Part shown: positions 17,103 to 26,008 of the stretch, piece after piece
How positions within the stretch are numbered: position 1 is the stretch's first letter
How the letters are laid out: every line of letters starts with the position of its first letter
NCBI GenBank assembly: GCA_036521415.1
Contig: DATDHU010000066.1
Location: forward strand, 10,928 to 74,927
DNA length: 64,000 bases
Direction of reading: 5' to 3'
DNA from: DASXMT01 sp036521415
GTDB lineage: Bacteria; Actinomycetota; Acidimicrobiia; Acidimicrobiales; RAAP-2
Notes under the pieces: model-generated
What the model was told of the DNA's origin: nothing
Seen by the model: the letters and a program-made list of their open reading frames with translations, nothing else
Database searches by the model: none
Made by a program: the position numbers and the translations under genes

Positions 17103-18005
17103 ATGACACCGAACCCGAAGGGAGAGGCAAGCCGGTCCGCCGACGGCGGGATTCGTCCGTGGATCGGCCCGGGCGAGCCGATCATCTCCGTTCGCGGCGT
17201 GACCAAGCGCTTCGGCGCCAATACCGTGCTCGAGGACATCACCTTCGATGTTCCCAAAGGTAAGATCACCGCCATCCTCGGCCCGTCGGGGACGGGCAAG
17301 TCGGTCTTGCTCAAGAACATCCTGGGCCTCTTGAGACCCGAAGCAGGCGAGATCTGGGTGGACGGCACGCAGATGGTCGGCCTGCGCGAGAAGAGGCTCT
17401 ATGAGATCCGGCGGAAGTTCGGCGTGCTCTTTCAAGACGGTGCGCTGTTCGGATCAATGAGCCTCTACGACAACATCGCCTTCCCCTTGCGCGAGCACAC
17501 TCGCAAGAACGAGCGGGAAATACGGGAGGTGGTGCTGCGCAACGCCGAGCTGGTCGGCCTCTTGGACCACTTGAAGAAGCTTCCCGGCGAGGTGTCGGGC
17601 GGTATGAAGAAACGGGCCGGCCTGGCCCGGGCCATGGTTACCGACCCCGAGATCGTCCTGTTCGACGAGCCCGACTCTGGCCTTGACCCGGTCCGGGTCG
17701 CCTACCTCGACGACCTGGTGCTCAGCGCCCAACAGGAGACGGGCGCCACCTTCTTCATCATCACCCACAACATCTCCTCAGTGAAACGGACCGCCGATTA
17801 TCTGGGGGTCCTCTTTCGCTCCCGGTTGATCAAGTTCGCCAGCAAGGACGAGATGCTGTTCACCGACGATCCGATCATCAACCAGTTCCTGGCCGGCCGG
17901 GCCAACGGACCCATCGGGATGGACGAGATGGCCGAGAACGACGACTACCCCTCGGGCCGGGGTGACCCGGTCCCCCACGACGCCAACGCCCCCACGGCCA
18001 ACTGA
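17103..18005 (+). CDS. Mce-transporter ATP-binding protein (Mkl/MlaF/MceG type)
   Basis: A 300-residue ABC ATPase with Walker A GPSGTGKS, signature VSGGMKKRAGLARAM, Walker B EIVLFDEPDSGLD and switch His in IITHN. The SGGMxKRxGLARA signature is specific to MlaF/Mkl ATPases that power YrbE/MlaE permeases, so this is the likely energy source for the mce system next door. In mycobacteria the equivalent MceG is encoded away from mce operons; here it is close but divergent. Start chosen at ATG 17103, preceded by GGGGGA; ATG 17058 is in frame and longer. A charged C-terminal extension follows the ATPase domain. Confidence 0.93.
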   Translation: MTPNPKGEASRSADGGIRPWIGPGEPIISVRGVTKRFGANTVLEDITFDVPKGKITAILGPSGTGKSVLLKNILGLLRPEAGEIWVDGTQMVGLREKRLYEIRRKFGVLFQDGALFGSMSLYDNIAFPLREHTRKNEREIREVVLRNAELVGLLDHLKKLPGEVSGGMKKRAGLARAMVTDPEIVLFDEPDSGLDPVRVAYLDDLVLSAQQETGATFFIITHNISSVKRTADYLGVLFRSRLIKFASKDEMLFTDDPIINQFLAGRANGPIGMDEMAENDDYPSGRGDPVPHDANAPTAN

Positions 18006-18023
18006 ACGCGCCCGGCAGGGCGG

Positions 18024-18794
18024 CTACCGGAAGGTGGCCCGCTGCAGGACGTTCACGCACGACGGGCCGTTCGACGCCCAGACCTCGGGCTCCCCGACCT
18101 CGGCGGCCGAGACACGGACCAACATGGCCGAGCGTGTGCCGTAGCTCTCGGTGTGGACACAGCAAGCCGCGATCTGGGCGCTGAGTCGGGAGGCCTCGGT
18201 GTCATCGATCGGTGGCCGCGGGACGACGTGGTCCGATAGCACGGTCCGCAATCGGCACAACACCTGGTCACCCGAGCGTCCGTCGACGTCCCCGATCAAT
18301 CCCCGCACGCGTTCCACCTTGTCGCTGGGTTCCCCGAGCGGCTTGTTCTCGAGCACGTGCACCCCCGGAGGAAGGGCCAGCGTCCGCGCACCGCCGGGAT
18401 CGGTCATGTCGACGTAGTGCAAGGCCTCACGGTCGCCGACCAGCACCCAGCACGGATTGAAGGTGCTCGCATCGAGTCTGGCACCCACGCCCTCGACGGC
18501 CTCAGCCGCCGATGCCCGGCCGGCCAGGGCAAGGGGGATCTCGCCCCGGGATCGCTTGGAGGGGTCCCGCCCCGATGCCGCCGGCTTGTTGGTGAGCCCC
18601 GCGACCACACCGTGTTCGTTGACGGCCAGCCACGTGCCGCCGGCCAGTTCGTCCCGGCCACCCAGGATTCGGGGAGGGACCGACGACAGGGACGTGAGGT
18701 AGGTGGCGTCCCGGTCGTAGCGCTCGTCGCGATTGGCGGCGACGATCAACGGTGCGTCGGTGACGACCTGGAAGGCAACGACCAGCAGGCACAT
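18024..18794 (-). CDS. NRDE (TANGO2) family protein
   Basis: The 256-residue protein starts Met-Cys-Leu-Leu and contains the AANRDERYDRD motif that names the NRDE/TANGO2 family; the exposed Cys-2 and fold suggest a relation to N-terminal nucleophile hydrolases. TANGO2 proteins have been linked to heme and acyl-CoA/lipid homeostasis; the bacterial role is not settled. The ATG at 18794 lies 13 bases after the coaA stop, so it is the third gene of a SnoaL-coaA-NRDE unit. Sitting next to CoA synthesis agrees with an acyl-CoA-related role, which is inference. Confidence 0.9.
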   Translation of the reverse strand: MCLLVVAFQVVTDAPLIVAANRDERYDRDATYLTSLSSVPPRILGGRDELAGGTWLAVNEHGVVAGLTNKPAASGRDPSKRSRGEIPLALAGRASAAEAVEGVGARLDASTFNPCWVLVGDREALHYVDMTDPGGARTLALPPGVHVLENKPLGEPSDKVERVRGLIGDVDGRSGDQVLCRLRTVLSDHVVPRPPIDDTEASRLSAQIAACCVHTESYGTRSAMLVRVSAAEVGEPEVWASNGPSCVNVLQRATFR

Positions 18795-18807
18795 GGGCGG
18801 GACCCGA

Positions 18808-19782
18808 TCAGGCTCGCCGGAGTCGGATGCGGGACACCTGGTGGGTACGGGCCTTCTCCAAGACCACGTGCGCTCGGCCGCGGGTCGGTGCGATGTTCTC
18901 GCGCAGGTTGACCAGGTTGATCCCGGACCAGATCTGTTGGGCCGTCTCAGCCACTTCCTCGTCGGACATCGCCGCGAAGTAGTGGAAGAACGAGTCCGGG
19001 TCCTGCAGCGCTGTGGCCCGCAGACCCTGGAGCCGCTCGCCGAACCACCGGGCGATGTCATCCTCGGCCGCATCGACGTAGATGGAGAAGTCGAAGAAGT
19101 CCGAGACCACCACCTGATCGGGTGACGCGTCCTTGGTGTTGACCTGCAGGACGTTCAACCCCTCGACGATGACCAGCTCGGGATGCCGGATCACCTGGCA
19201 TCGACCCGGCACGATGTCGTAGGTCTGGTGGGAGTACACCGGCGTCTCCACCTCGGGTTGCCCGGCCTTGATCGCGGCCAGCGCATCGACCAGCTTCCTC
19301 TGGTCGTAGCTCTCGGGAAAGCCCTTGCGGGTCATCAGCCCTCGCGCCTCGAGCACGGCGTTCGGGTACAGGAACCCGTCCGTGGTCAGCAGGTCGACGC
19401 CCGGGCGCCCGGGGCCCCGACTCAACAGGGCCTGCAACAGCCGGGCTGTGGTGCTCTTGCCCACCGCCACGCTGCCACCGATCCCGATCACGAAGGGTGC
19501 GGCGGGCCGGTCATCCCCCAGGAACTCATCGGTCCGCTGTTGGAGGTCGCGGGCCGCCGCCGCCCGGAGGGACAGGAGTTGGGCCAGCGGTCGGTATACC
19601 TCGGTCACCTCGTCGACGGCGACCGGTTCGCCGGTGGCGGTCAGCGCGGCCACGTCCGACGACGACAGTCGTTCGTCCATCGGGTCTCCCAGTGCGGCCC
19701 AGCGGCGTCGCGAGAAGGATTCGAAGCGGGCGTCCACTCGAGGGGTGGGTGCACTCCCGTGCGGAGGGGCGGGGAGAGCCAT
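18808..19782 (-). CDS. coaA: Type I pantothenate kinase
   Basis: The 324-residue protein matches bacterial CoaA: P-loop IGGSVAVGKSTTARLLQ, DLLTTDGFLYPN, the GFPESYDQRKL segment and VIVEGLNVLQ. It phosphorylates pantothenate, the first and regulated step of CoA biosynthesis, in the cytoplasm. The ATG at 19782 follows the SnoaL-like gene by 24 bases. No type III (CoaX) features are present. Confidence 0.97.
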   Translation of the reverse strand: MALPAPPHGSAPTPRVDARFESFSRRRWAALGDPMDERLSSSDVAALTATGEPVAVDEVTEVYRPLAQLLSLRAAAARDLQQRTDEFLGDDRPAAPFVIGIGGSVAVGKSTTARLLQALLSRGPGRPGVDLLTTDGFLYPNAVLEARGLMTRKGFPESYDQRKLVDALAAIKAGQPEVETPVYSHQTYDIVPGRCQVIRHPELVIVEGLNVLQVNTKDASPDQVVVSDFFDFSIYVDAAEDDIARWFGERLQGLRATALQDPDSFFHYFAAMSDEEVAETAQQIWSGINLVNLRENIAPTRGRAHVVLEKARTHQVSRIRLRRA

Positions 19783-19806
19783 CGATAGACGCTATCGCCA
19801 ATGTCC

Positions 19807-20307
19807 TCAACGCAGGTAGGCAGGATCCGACCGGTCCCGGCGGGCGACCGGTCCCTCACCCTCCTTGGCCCGGACCACCTCGGCCGGAACGGCACGGGTC
19901 CACTCCCGTACGGCAAACCGCTCGGCGATACGCCAGTCCCCGGCCCGTCGCTCGAATCGGTCCACGTACCGGAACGCCGAGATGAAATTGCGCGCCGGGT
20001 CCTCGAGCGGTTCGCCCCAATGATGGGCGGTGCCGTAGGTCTCGGCGTAGGCCGTGTCCCCCGCCAGCTCGCAGAGATGGTTCCCGATCAGGTGCATGGT
20101 GCCGGCGAACCGGCGGAGCCCGACGTCGATCCAGGCCACGTAGTCGTCGGCCGAACCGGTGAACCCGGTGTGGTGATCGACTCCGTCCGGCTGATAGCAG
20201 GACCGCACCAGGGCCAGGTCGAGGCGGTCCACCCCCCGGCAGTACCGCAGCACCACCTCGAGGACGGCCTGCTTGTCGAGGAGCGACTGTACCTGGTCAT
20301 CATCCAT
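19807..20307 (-). CDS. SnoaL-like/NTF2-fold protein
   Basis: The product is 166 residues from the ATG at 20307, which has a GGGAG site 9 bases upstream. It has the SnoaL_4-type pattern: an initial helix (LLDKQAVLEVVLRYCRGVDR), then YQPDGVDHHTGFTG, HLIGNHLCELAGDTAYAETY and FRYVDRFERRAGDWRIAERF. Such proteins are small cone-shaped dimers that act as isomerases, hydratases or dehydratases on steroid- or polyketide-like substrates; the actual substrate here is unknown. The longer frame upstream lacks coding character. Confidence 0.85.
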   Translation of the reverse strand: MDDDQVQSLLDKQAVLEVVLRYCRGVDRLDLALVRSCYQPDGVDHHTGFTGSADDYVAWIDVGLRRFAGTMHLIGNHLCELAGDTAYAETYGTAHHWGEPLEDPARNFISAFRYVDRFERRAGDWRIAERFAVREWTRAVPAEVVRAKEGEGPVARRDRSDPAYLR

Positions 20308-20489
20308 CGGCGGTTCTCCCGGGCCACGTTCGCCCGTGGTGGCGAACGTGGTCGAAGGTAGCGCGCCGGGAGCCCTCGCTCGGCATGCGGCCGATGGGTC
20401 TATCGTCGTGGGCACCAGCCGGGCCGGGGGCGCTGAACACGGGAGGTCGGGATGGCAGTGCACGGCAAGACCAGGGTGGGGGCGTCCCG

Positions 20490-21425
20490 ATGAGGGCGGT
20501 CCGGTGTGCCAACGGCACGCCGAGGGTGTCGGACGAACCGGCACCGACCGGCGAGGGCGTCCGGGTCCGCGTTGCCTCGGCCGGCATCTGCGGCTCCGAC
20601 CTCCACCTGCTGTCGTGGGACATGCCCACCATCCTGGGCCACGAAATTGCCGGGGTGCTCGACGACGGGACCCTGGTGGCGGTGGAACCGATCGGTCCGT
20701 GCCTCCAGTGCCCTCCCTGCCGCAACGGCGAATACAACCTGTGCACCATCGGGCCCGACATGATCATGGGGATCGGCCAGGACGGCGGCATGGCCGACGA
20801 ATGCCTGGTGCCGGCGTCATCGATCATCCCCGTTCCGTCCGGTCTGTCGAGCCAGGATGCGTGCCTGGTGGAGCCGCTGGCCGTGGCCGTGCACGGGGTG
20901 CGCCGGGGGCGGGTCGGTCCCAGCGAGCGGGTTGCCGTCGTCGGGGGTGGTTCGATCGGGCAGGCCGCCGTCGTGGCCGTCCAGGCCACCGGGGCCACGG
21001 TGGCCATCGAGGCCCGGCACGACCGTCAGCGCCAGGCCGGCGATCGGCTGGGTGCGGCCATGGTCGGTGACGGCGGTTACGACGTCGTCATCGAGGCCGC
21101 CGGCAATTCCGGCGCCCTGGCACGGGCCGTGGAGCTGTGCCGCCCCGGCGGTCGCGTCGTGCTGCTCGCCTCCTACTGGGACGGCACCGTCGACGTACCC
21201 GCCTACGCCGTCTGCATGCAGGAGATCGACCTGATCCCGGCCAGCATGTACGGGCGGGTCGGGCCCTCTCGGGATTTCGAGGTGGCGGTGGCCCTGCTGG
21301 CCGCCCGGCCGGAGGTTCCCGAGACCATCATCACCCACCGGTTCCCACTCGACGCCGCCGCCGAGGCGTTCTCCGTGGCCCAGGACCGCAAGGGCGGCGC
21401 CATCAAGGTAGTCCTCGAACCCTGA
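20490..21425 (+). CDS. Zinc-dependent medium-chain alcohol dehydrogenase
   Basis: From ATG 20490 (GGTGGGGG ribosome site) the product is 311 residues. It shows SAGICGSDLHL and GHEIAGV (catalytic zinc Cys and His), the structural zinc cysteines in CLQCPPCRNGEYNLC, and the nucleotide-binding GGGSIGQAA. It should oxidise or reduce an alcohol/aldehyde or polyol with NAD(P). It is shorter than the usual 340-350 residues, mainly because the N-terminal sheet between the start and GICGSD is short. It is convergent with the VOC protein gene, separated by 36 bases that hold a 14-bp palindrome. Confidence 0.9.
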   Translation: MRAVRCANGTPRVSDEPAPTGEGVRVRVASAGICGSDLHLLSWDMPTILGHEIAGVLDDGTLVAVEPIGPCLQCPPCRNGEYNLCTIGPDMIMGIGQDGGMADECLVPASSIIPVPSGLSSQDACLVEPLAVAVHGVRRGRVGPSERVAVVGGGSIGQAAVVAVQATGATVAIEARHDRQRQAGDRLGAAMVGDGGYDVVIEAAGNSGALARAVELCRPGGRVVLLASYWDGTVDVPAYAVCMQEIDLIPASMYGRVGPSRDFEVAVALLAARPEVPETIITHRFPLDAAAEAFSVAQDRKGGAIKVVLEP

Positions 21426-21446
21426 GCGCGGGCGAGGGCCATCGGG

Positions 21447-21460
21447 CCCGGTCGACCGGG
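21447..21460. repeat. 14-bp perfect palindrome between convergent genes
   Basis: CCCGGTCGACCGGG fills much of the 36-base gap between the convergent dehydrogenase and VOC genes. As RNA it can form a compact hairpin from either strand, so it may act as a bidirectional terminator, though no T-run follows. Confidence 0.45.
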
Positions 21461-21461
21461 G

Positions 21462-21839
21462 TCACTCCGGGGCGTTGACGGCCGGCCCGGTCAGCTCCCA
21501 CCGGTTCCCGGCTGGATCCCGCGTGAACACGACCCGGCGGATGGTGCTGTCCATGGCCTTCCATTCGAAGCCGGAGCGGCTCAGCCGCTCTTCGGCGGCG
21601 GACAAGTCGTCGCCGAGCCACACGGCCACGTGGGCGCGAGCGGCCGGACGGTGTTCGGGGTCGACGCTCAGGTGAATCTGGCGTCCGTCGTCGCCCTCGA
21701 ACCACAGTGGGCTGAAGCGCGCCTGGATCTCGGCGGGTGCCTCGACGCCCCGGAAGCCGAGCACATCGACCAGGAAGGTCGTCTCCGCCTTGGTCCCGTC
21801 AACCGGGACACCGAGATTGACATGTTCGAGCGTGGGCAT
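21462..21839 (-). CDS. VOC family (glyoxalase/bleomycin-resistance fold) protein
   Basis: A 125-residue protein with the paired beta-alpha-beta-beta-beta modules of the VOC superfamily: PTLEHVNLGVPVDGTKAETTFLV at the start, ARAHVAVWL at the second repeat and VFTRDPAGNRWELTG at the end, with His and Glu in usual metal-ligand positions. Substrate is unknown; members include glyoxalases, dioxygenases and epimerases. Start at ATG 21839. Confidence 0.88.
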   Translation of the reverse strand: MPTLEHVNLGVPVDGTKAETTFLVDVLGFRGVEAPAEIQARFSPLWFEGDDGRQIHLSVDPEHRPAARAHVAVWLGDDLSAAEERLSRSGFEWKAMDSTIRRVVFTRDPAGNRWELTGPAVNAPE

Positions 21840-21924
21840 GGCCCAACAGTAGGGCACGTGGCCTTGTGCGGCCAGGAAACAGGGGCCGGCCCCGAAGCCG
21901 GGCGTTCGAGCCGGTTCGGCCGGC

Positions 21925-22815
21925 TCAGAGGCCGAGCGCCTCGCGGGTGCGGGACAGCTCGTCCGGGTCGGCGGTGGTGGGCACGAGGAAGAGCTCGTCA
22001 CAGCCGACGTCCCGAGCGGCGGCAATGGACCGGCGTAACGCCTCTGCGGTGTGGACGGGGGCCGCGTCAGCGGTCGTCCGGGCATACCCCGGGTCGAAGA
22101 TCTTCAGGTAGTCGAAGATGTAGCCGCCCAGCCGTTCCCTTGCGTTGGGTCCGAGGGCGTACCAGAGGCTGGTGGAGAAATGGGGCTGGTCGCTCCGGCC
22201 CGCTTCCTTCCACGCGGCCAGGACCTTGTCGCGCTGTACGGCCAAAGCCTCGCCCTGCACCTCGATGATGGCCGAGGGGTCGTCGACGCCGATCGCCCAG
22301 CGGGCGGCGCGGGCCAGTGCCTTCGGACCAACCACGCCGGCGACCAACGGGGGCCCGCCGGCCTGGACCGGCGGTGGCCCGACCGGGTCGGAGCCCTCGA
22401 AGGGCGGGTGCTGATCCCAGATGCTGCGCATCTCGGCCACTTGTGCATCCATGCGTGCCCATCGGTTGGTGAAATCGCCGCCGATGGCCCGGTAGTCCTG
22501 CTCCCGCCCTCCGACCCCGACGGCCACCGTCAGCCGACCCTCGCACACCTGGTCGACCGAGGCCATGTCCTTCGCCACCTGGACCGCGTTGTGCGCCGGC
22601 AACACTATCAAGGTCGTCCATAGTCGAACCCGTTCGGTGAGCGCGGCGGCTGCGGCCAGCTGCACGGTCAGGGCGTGACTGGTGTAGGTCACCCGCTCGG
22701 GCACGGCGAGGCTCGACCATGGCCCCTCGTCCACGTCCCGGCACCAGGCCAGCACCTCCCTCCGGCCGTGCGGGAGCATGGTCGGCAGGGTCATGGCGAT
22801 GTCCATGGACGCCAT
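21925..22815 (-). CDS. LLM class F420/FMN-dependent oxidoreductase
   Basis: The 296-residue luciferase-like monooxygenase has the TIM-barrel features RVRLWTTLIVLPAHNAVQVAKDMASVDQVCEGRLTVAVGVG split across strands 3-4, and a C-terminal DELFLVPTT strand. The GRLTVAVGVGG stretch is typical of the F420-using actinobacterial branch, so F420 is the likely cofactor, though FMN cannot be excluded. Start ATG 22815; the internal ATG 22806 is also possible. Confidence 0.88.
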   Translation of the reverse strand: MASMDIAMTLPTMLPHGRREVLAWCRDVDEGPWSSLAVPERVTYTSHALTVQLAAAAALTERVRLWTTLIVLPAHNAVQVAKDMASVDQVCEGRLTVAVGVGGREQDYRAIGGDFTNRWARMDAQVAEMRSIWDQHPPFEGSDPVGPPPVQAGGPPLVAGVVGPKALARAARWAIGVDDPSAIIEVQGEALAVQRDKVLAAWKEAGRSDQPHFSTSLWYALGPNARERLGGYIFDYLKIFDPGYARTTADAAPVHTAEALRRSIAAARDVGCDELFLVPTTADPDELSRTREALGL

Positions 22816-22980
22816 GATGGCACCGCACTGAGATTACGGTTCTGTGACAATCACTTTGGGTCGGGGGGGACAACGGAATAGATCGGCGAAGGGCCGGGTT
22901 GGACCCTGTTGATCGCTATCTGCCTTCGATGTTCGGCAGGTTCCCCCCTCCCGCGGATTCGCTAGGACGGGTAGCAATCA

Positions 22981-23014
22981 GGAACCCCACTCGACCTTGG
23001 TCGGGTGGGGTTTC
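22981..23014 (-). terminator. Stable hairpin, probable terminator
   Basis: A stem of 14 base pairs (one G-T) with a two-base loop spans 22983-23012, extendable to 22981-23014; the core arms are AACCCCACTCGACC and GGTCGGGTGGGGTT. It lies about 55 bases beyond the stop of the 148-residue gene at 23068-23514, so it may end that transcript. The T-rich side is on the plus strand (TTTCCTCGTT), so it could serve either direction. Confidence 0.6.
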
Positions 23015-23067
23015 CTCGTTCCGGCGGCCGGTGGGTCCTCGCCACCGGTGGCTCCTGCCCGGCGCTC

Positions 23068-23514
23068 CTAGTCCCGCGGTCGATGCCGCTGTAGGTGGGC
23101 CATGGCCTTTGCCGCCCCCCAGGCCAGGCCCGGATCGGCGAGCGACGGGTCGATGTCGGCCAGTTTGGCCGGCGTGAGGTCGTAGGCATCGTCGGGAAAG
23201 TTGGCCTCGCTGAACCGGTCCCTGACGACTGCAGGTACGCGAGCGTCCGACAAGACCCGGGTGGGGTAGGCCACGGCCTGGCGCAGTATGGCCAGCGGCG
23301 TCGTGGTCTGGGCATCGACGTCCAGGTCCAAGAAGGCCCGCAACCGGGGCCCGACCTCGCTGGTTGCCCTCAGTCCGGCACGCGCCGCCGCCGCACGCAA
23401 TTCCGGCATCTCGGCCAATCCCGACTGGCCGGCCCGGAGGAGGACGCAGCGCTCCACCCACTGGGCCAACACGGCGTCGACGGCGTCGGCCAGCTGCTGG
23501 CCGTAGGAGTCCAC
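23068..23514 (-). CDS. Conserved actinobacterial hypothetical protein
   Basis: A 148-residue soluble, mostly helical protein that I do not assign a function. The GTG start at 23514 has a GGGAGG site 9 bases upstream. Visible features are a N-terminal helix with a single Cys (WVERCVLLRAGQ), a Leu/Arg-rich centre and the C-terminal stretch DDAYDLTPAKLADIDPSLADP ending in AWGAAKAMAHLQRHRPRD. It has no signal peptide or membrane segment. It faces the aldehyde dehydrogenase gene divergently, with 110 bases between them. Confidence 0.8.
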   Translation of the reverse strand: MDSYGQQLADAVDAVLAQWVERCVLLRAGQSGLAEMPELRAAAARAGLRATSEVGPRLRAFLDLDVDAQTTTPLAILRQAVAYPTRVLSDARVPAVVRDRFSEANFPDDAYDLTPAKLADIDPSLADPGLAWGAAKAMAHLQRHRPRD

Positions 23515-23588
23515 CCGTCCATCCTCCCATCGTGACTCCGGCAGAGCGGCACCGGTCCGAAGAGGTGGAAATCGGCGCGTCTTAGTAG

Positions 23589-23607
23589 GGTCGGAGCAAT
23601 TCCGACC
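23589..23607. promoter_or_regulatory. Inverted repeat ahead of the semialdehyde dehydrogenase gene
   Basis: GGTCGGA at 23589-23595 and TCCGACC at 23601-23607 form a 7-bp dyad with a 5-base loop, 17 bases before the ATG at 23625. It could be an operator or a small leader hairpin; no regulator is identified for it. Confidence 0.35.
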
Positions 23608-23624
23608 GGACGAACGGGGACGAC

Positions 23625-25055
23625 ATGTTGTTCATCGACGGCAAGCGGGTGGAGGCCGCCTCGGGGCGAACGTTCGAGGTGATGAACCCGGCGACGGGTG
23701 AGGCGCTGGGCCAAGTGGCCGACGGCGGCGCCGAGGACGCCCGGGTCGCCATTGACGCGGCCGCGGCCGCATTCCCGGACTGGTCGACGCGCACCGCCTA
23801 TGCCCGCGCTGACCTACTGGTTGAGGCCCACCGCTTGATGCTCGACCGCCGCGAACCGCTGGCCCGGCTCATGACCCAGGAACAGGGGAAGCCCCTGCGG
23901 ATGGCGCGCAACGAGGTCGGCTACGCCGCCGACTTCCTGGCCTGGTTCGCCGAAGAGGCCAAGCGGGTCTATGGCGAGACCATCCCTTCGGCTCGGGCCG
24001 ATCAGCGATTCCTGGTTCTGCACCAAGCCGTCGGCGTGGCCGCAGCCATCACGCCGTGGAACTACCCCATCTCGATGATCACCAGGAAAGTGGCGCCGGC
24101 CGTGGCGGCCGGATGCACGATCGTGGTCAAGCCGGCCGAGCAGACCCCGCTCTGCGCCGTCGAGACCTTCCGCGTCTTCGAGGACGCGGGCTTCCCACCC
24201 GGAGTCGTCAACCTGATCACGACCAGCGACCCGGAAGCGGTGGGAGAGGAGCTGCTCACCAACCGGGAGGTCCGCAAGATCAGCTTCACCGGCTCCACCA
24301 CGGTGGGCAAGCACATCGCAGCGCGGGCGGCCGAGCAGATGAAACGGGTCTCCCTGGAGCTCGGCGGTCACGCCCCCTTCATCGTCTACGACGACGCCGA
24401 CCCTGGACATGCGGCGAAGGGGTTGGCCCTGGTGAAATTCCTCAATACCGGGCAGGCCTGCATCTGCCCGAACCGGGTCTTCGTCCAACGGGGGGTAGCC
24501 GAGTCCTTCATCGACACGCTGGTCGAGCGGGTCGGGCGCCTACGTCCCGGGAACGGTCTCGACGACGGGGTGACCGTCGGGCCGCTCATCGACGAGGCGG
24601 CTCTGGAGAAGATGCGACACCACGTGGACGACGCCCGGGCCCTCGGTGCGTCGGTGCCGGTCGGCGGTGACCGGCTGACCGGGGAGCCGTTCGCCCGAGG
24701 GCAGTTCTGGGCACCGACCGTCCTGACCGATGTCACCTCGGACATGGTGATCTACCGGGAGGAGACGTTCGGGCCCATCGCCCCCGTCACCGTCTTCGAC
24801 GACGAGGACGAGGTCCTGTCGATGGCCAACGACACGACCTTCGGCCTCGCTTCGTACGTGTACACGCGCGACCTGGGCCGGGCGCTCCGGACCGTGGAGG
24901 CTCTCGACTTCGGGATCATCGGGGTAAACGACATCAACCCGACGTCGGCCGCCGTGCCCTTCGGGGGCATCAAGGAGAGCGGCGTCGGACGCGAGGGTGC
25001 CCGGCAGGGCATCAACGAATACCTCGACACCAAGGTCTGCGGCATCGCCCTCTGA
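23625..25055 (+). CDS. NAD(P)-dependent succinate-semialdehyde dehydrogenase-like aldehyde dehydrogenase
   Basis: The 476-residue protein is a full-length ALDH: AAITPWNYP (cofactor site), FTGSTTVGK (Rossmann loop), general base Glu in LELGGHAPF and catalytic Cys in NTGQACICPNRVFV. The CxC arrangement with CPNR and the ending PFGGIKESGVGREG resemble the GabD/SSADH branch, which oxidises succinate semialdehyde or similar short semialdehydes to acids feeding the TCA cycle. Start ATG 23625 with GGGGA upstream. It is followed after 73 bases by an alpha/beta hydrolase in the same direction. Confidence 0.93.
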   Translation: MLFIDGKRVEAASGRTFEVMNPATGEALGQVADGGAEDARVAIDAAAAAFPDWSTRTAYARADLLVEAHRLMLDRREPLARLMTQEQGKPLRMARNEVGYAADFLAWFAEEAKRVYGETIPSARADQRFLVLHQAVGVAAAITPWNYPISMITRKVAPAVAAGCTIVVKPAEQTPLCAVETFRVFEDAGFPPGVVNLITTSDPEAVGEELLTNREVRKISFTGSTTVGKHIAARAAEQMKRVSLELGGHAPFIVYDDADPGHAAKGLALVKFLNTGQACICPNRVFVQRGVAESFIDTLVERVGRLRPGNGLDDGVTVGPLIDEAALEKMRHHVDDARALGASVPVGGDRLTGEPFARGQFWAPTVLTDVTSDMVIYREETFGPIAPVTVFDDEDEVLSMANDTTFGLASYVYTRDLGRALRTVEALDFGIIGVNDINPTSAAVPFGGIKESGVGREGARQGINEYLDTKVCGIAL

Positions 25056-25128
25056 GGCTCCGACAATCCCCACGCCCCACCCCCTTCCCACCTGGTTCGT
25101 TCTCGACCGGGACCGGTAGAGTGCCGGC

Positions 25129-25995
25129 GTGCCCGTGGCTACGACCCCCGACGGAGTGAAGATCAGCTATGCCGACCTCGGAGGGTCGGGACCCCCGTTG
25201 GTGATGGTCCACGCCACCGGGTTCCACGGACACATCTGGGTCCCGGTGGCCGATCGGCTGCAGGGGGACTTCCACTGCTTCTCCTTGGACCTGCGCGGCC
25301 ACGGGGACTCGGGTGCCCCGGCTGGCCTGGACTTCGGGTGGGATGGGTTCGCCCGGGACGTCCAGAGCGTCGTGGACGCTCTGGGTCTCGACCATCCCCG
25401 GGCCGTCGGCCATTCGCTGGGCGGAGCCATCTCCTTGATGGTGGAACAGCGGGCACCGGGAACCTTCCACTCGATCTACGCCTATGAACCCGCCATCTGC
25501 GTCCCGTCGCAGGAACCAGGTGACGACGGCAGCGCCGAAGCCATCGACCTGGCCCTGCGCCGGCGGTCCAGCTTCCCGTCCCGACGAGAGGCCGTGGCCA
25601 ACTACGCGGGCAAACCTCCCATGGACTCCTTTTCCGACGAGGCCCTGGCCGCGTACGTGGCATACGGATTCGCCGAGAGGGACGGGCACGTCCACCTCAA
25701 GTGCCGACCGGAGTCCGAGGCCGCCACCTTTGGCGGGTTCTCGACCACCTCGGTCTACGCACGGCTCCCCGAGGTGCGCTGCCCGGTCGTGATCGCCTGC
25801 GGCGCGGAGTTCGGCTCCAAGGCAGCGGAGCGCAATGACCTCTTCGCTTCGAGGCTCCCCCGGGGCCGGGCCGTGGAGCTGTCCGGTCTCAACCATTTCG
25901 GTCCGCAACAGAGCCCGGCGATGCTGGCCGACTCGATCCGGTACGCGCTGGGGGCCGAGGAGTGGGCCGAACCATGTGGGGCTCACGACTCGTGA
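25129..25995 (+). CDS. Alpha/beta hydrolase
   Basis: A 288-residue alpha/beta hydrolase with the oxyanion region MVHATGFHGHIW, the DLRGHGDSG turn, nucleophile Ser in AVGHSLGGA and the likely catalytic His in SGLNHFGPQ near the C-terminus. Family members cleave esters, epoxides, lactones or C-C bonds; the substrate cannot be assigned. The GTG at 25129 gives the usual N-terminus just before the first strand. It ends 13 bases before a convergent thioesterase gene. Confidence 0.9.
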   Translation: MPVATTPDGVKISYADLGGSGPPLVMVHATGFHGHIWVPVADRLQGDFHCFSLDLRGHGDSGAPAGLDFGWDGFARDVQSVVDALGLDHPRAVGHSLGGAISLMVEQRAPGTFHSIYAYEPAICVPSQEPGDDGSAEAIDLALRRRSSFPSRREAVANYAGKPPMDSFSDEALAAYVAYGFAERDGHVHLKCRPESEAATFGGFSTTSVYARLPEVRCPVVIACGAEFGSKAAERNDLFASRLPRGRAVELSGLNHFGPQQSPAMLADSIRYALGAEEWAEPCGAHDS

Positions 25996-26008
25996 GCCGC
26001 CCACCCGG

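Noticed and set aside
22860..22980. Possible tRNA or SRP RNA before the hairpin at 22981
   Set aside because: I found no TTCRANYC T-loop paired with an acceptor stem, and no GGAAGGGAGCA-type SRP loop.
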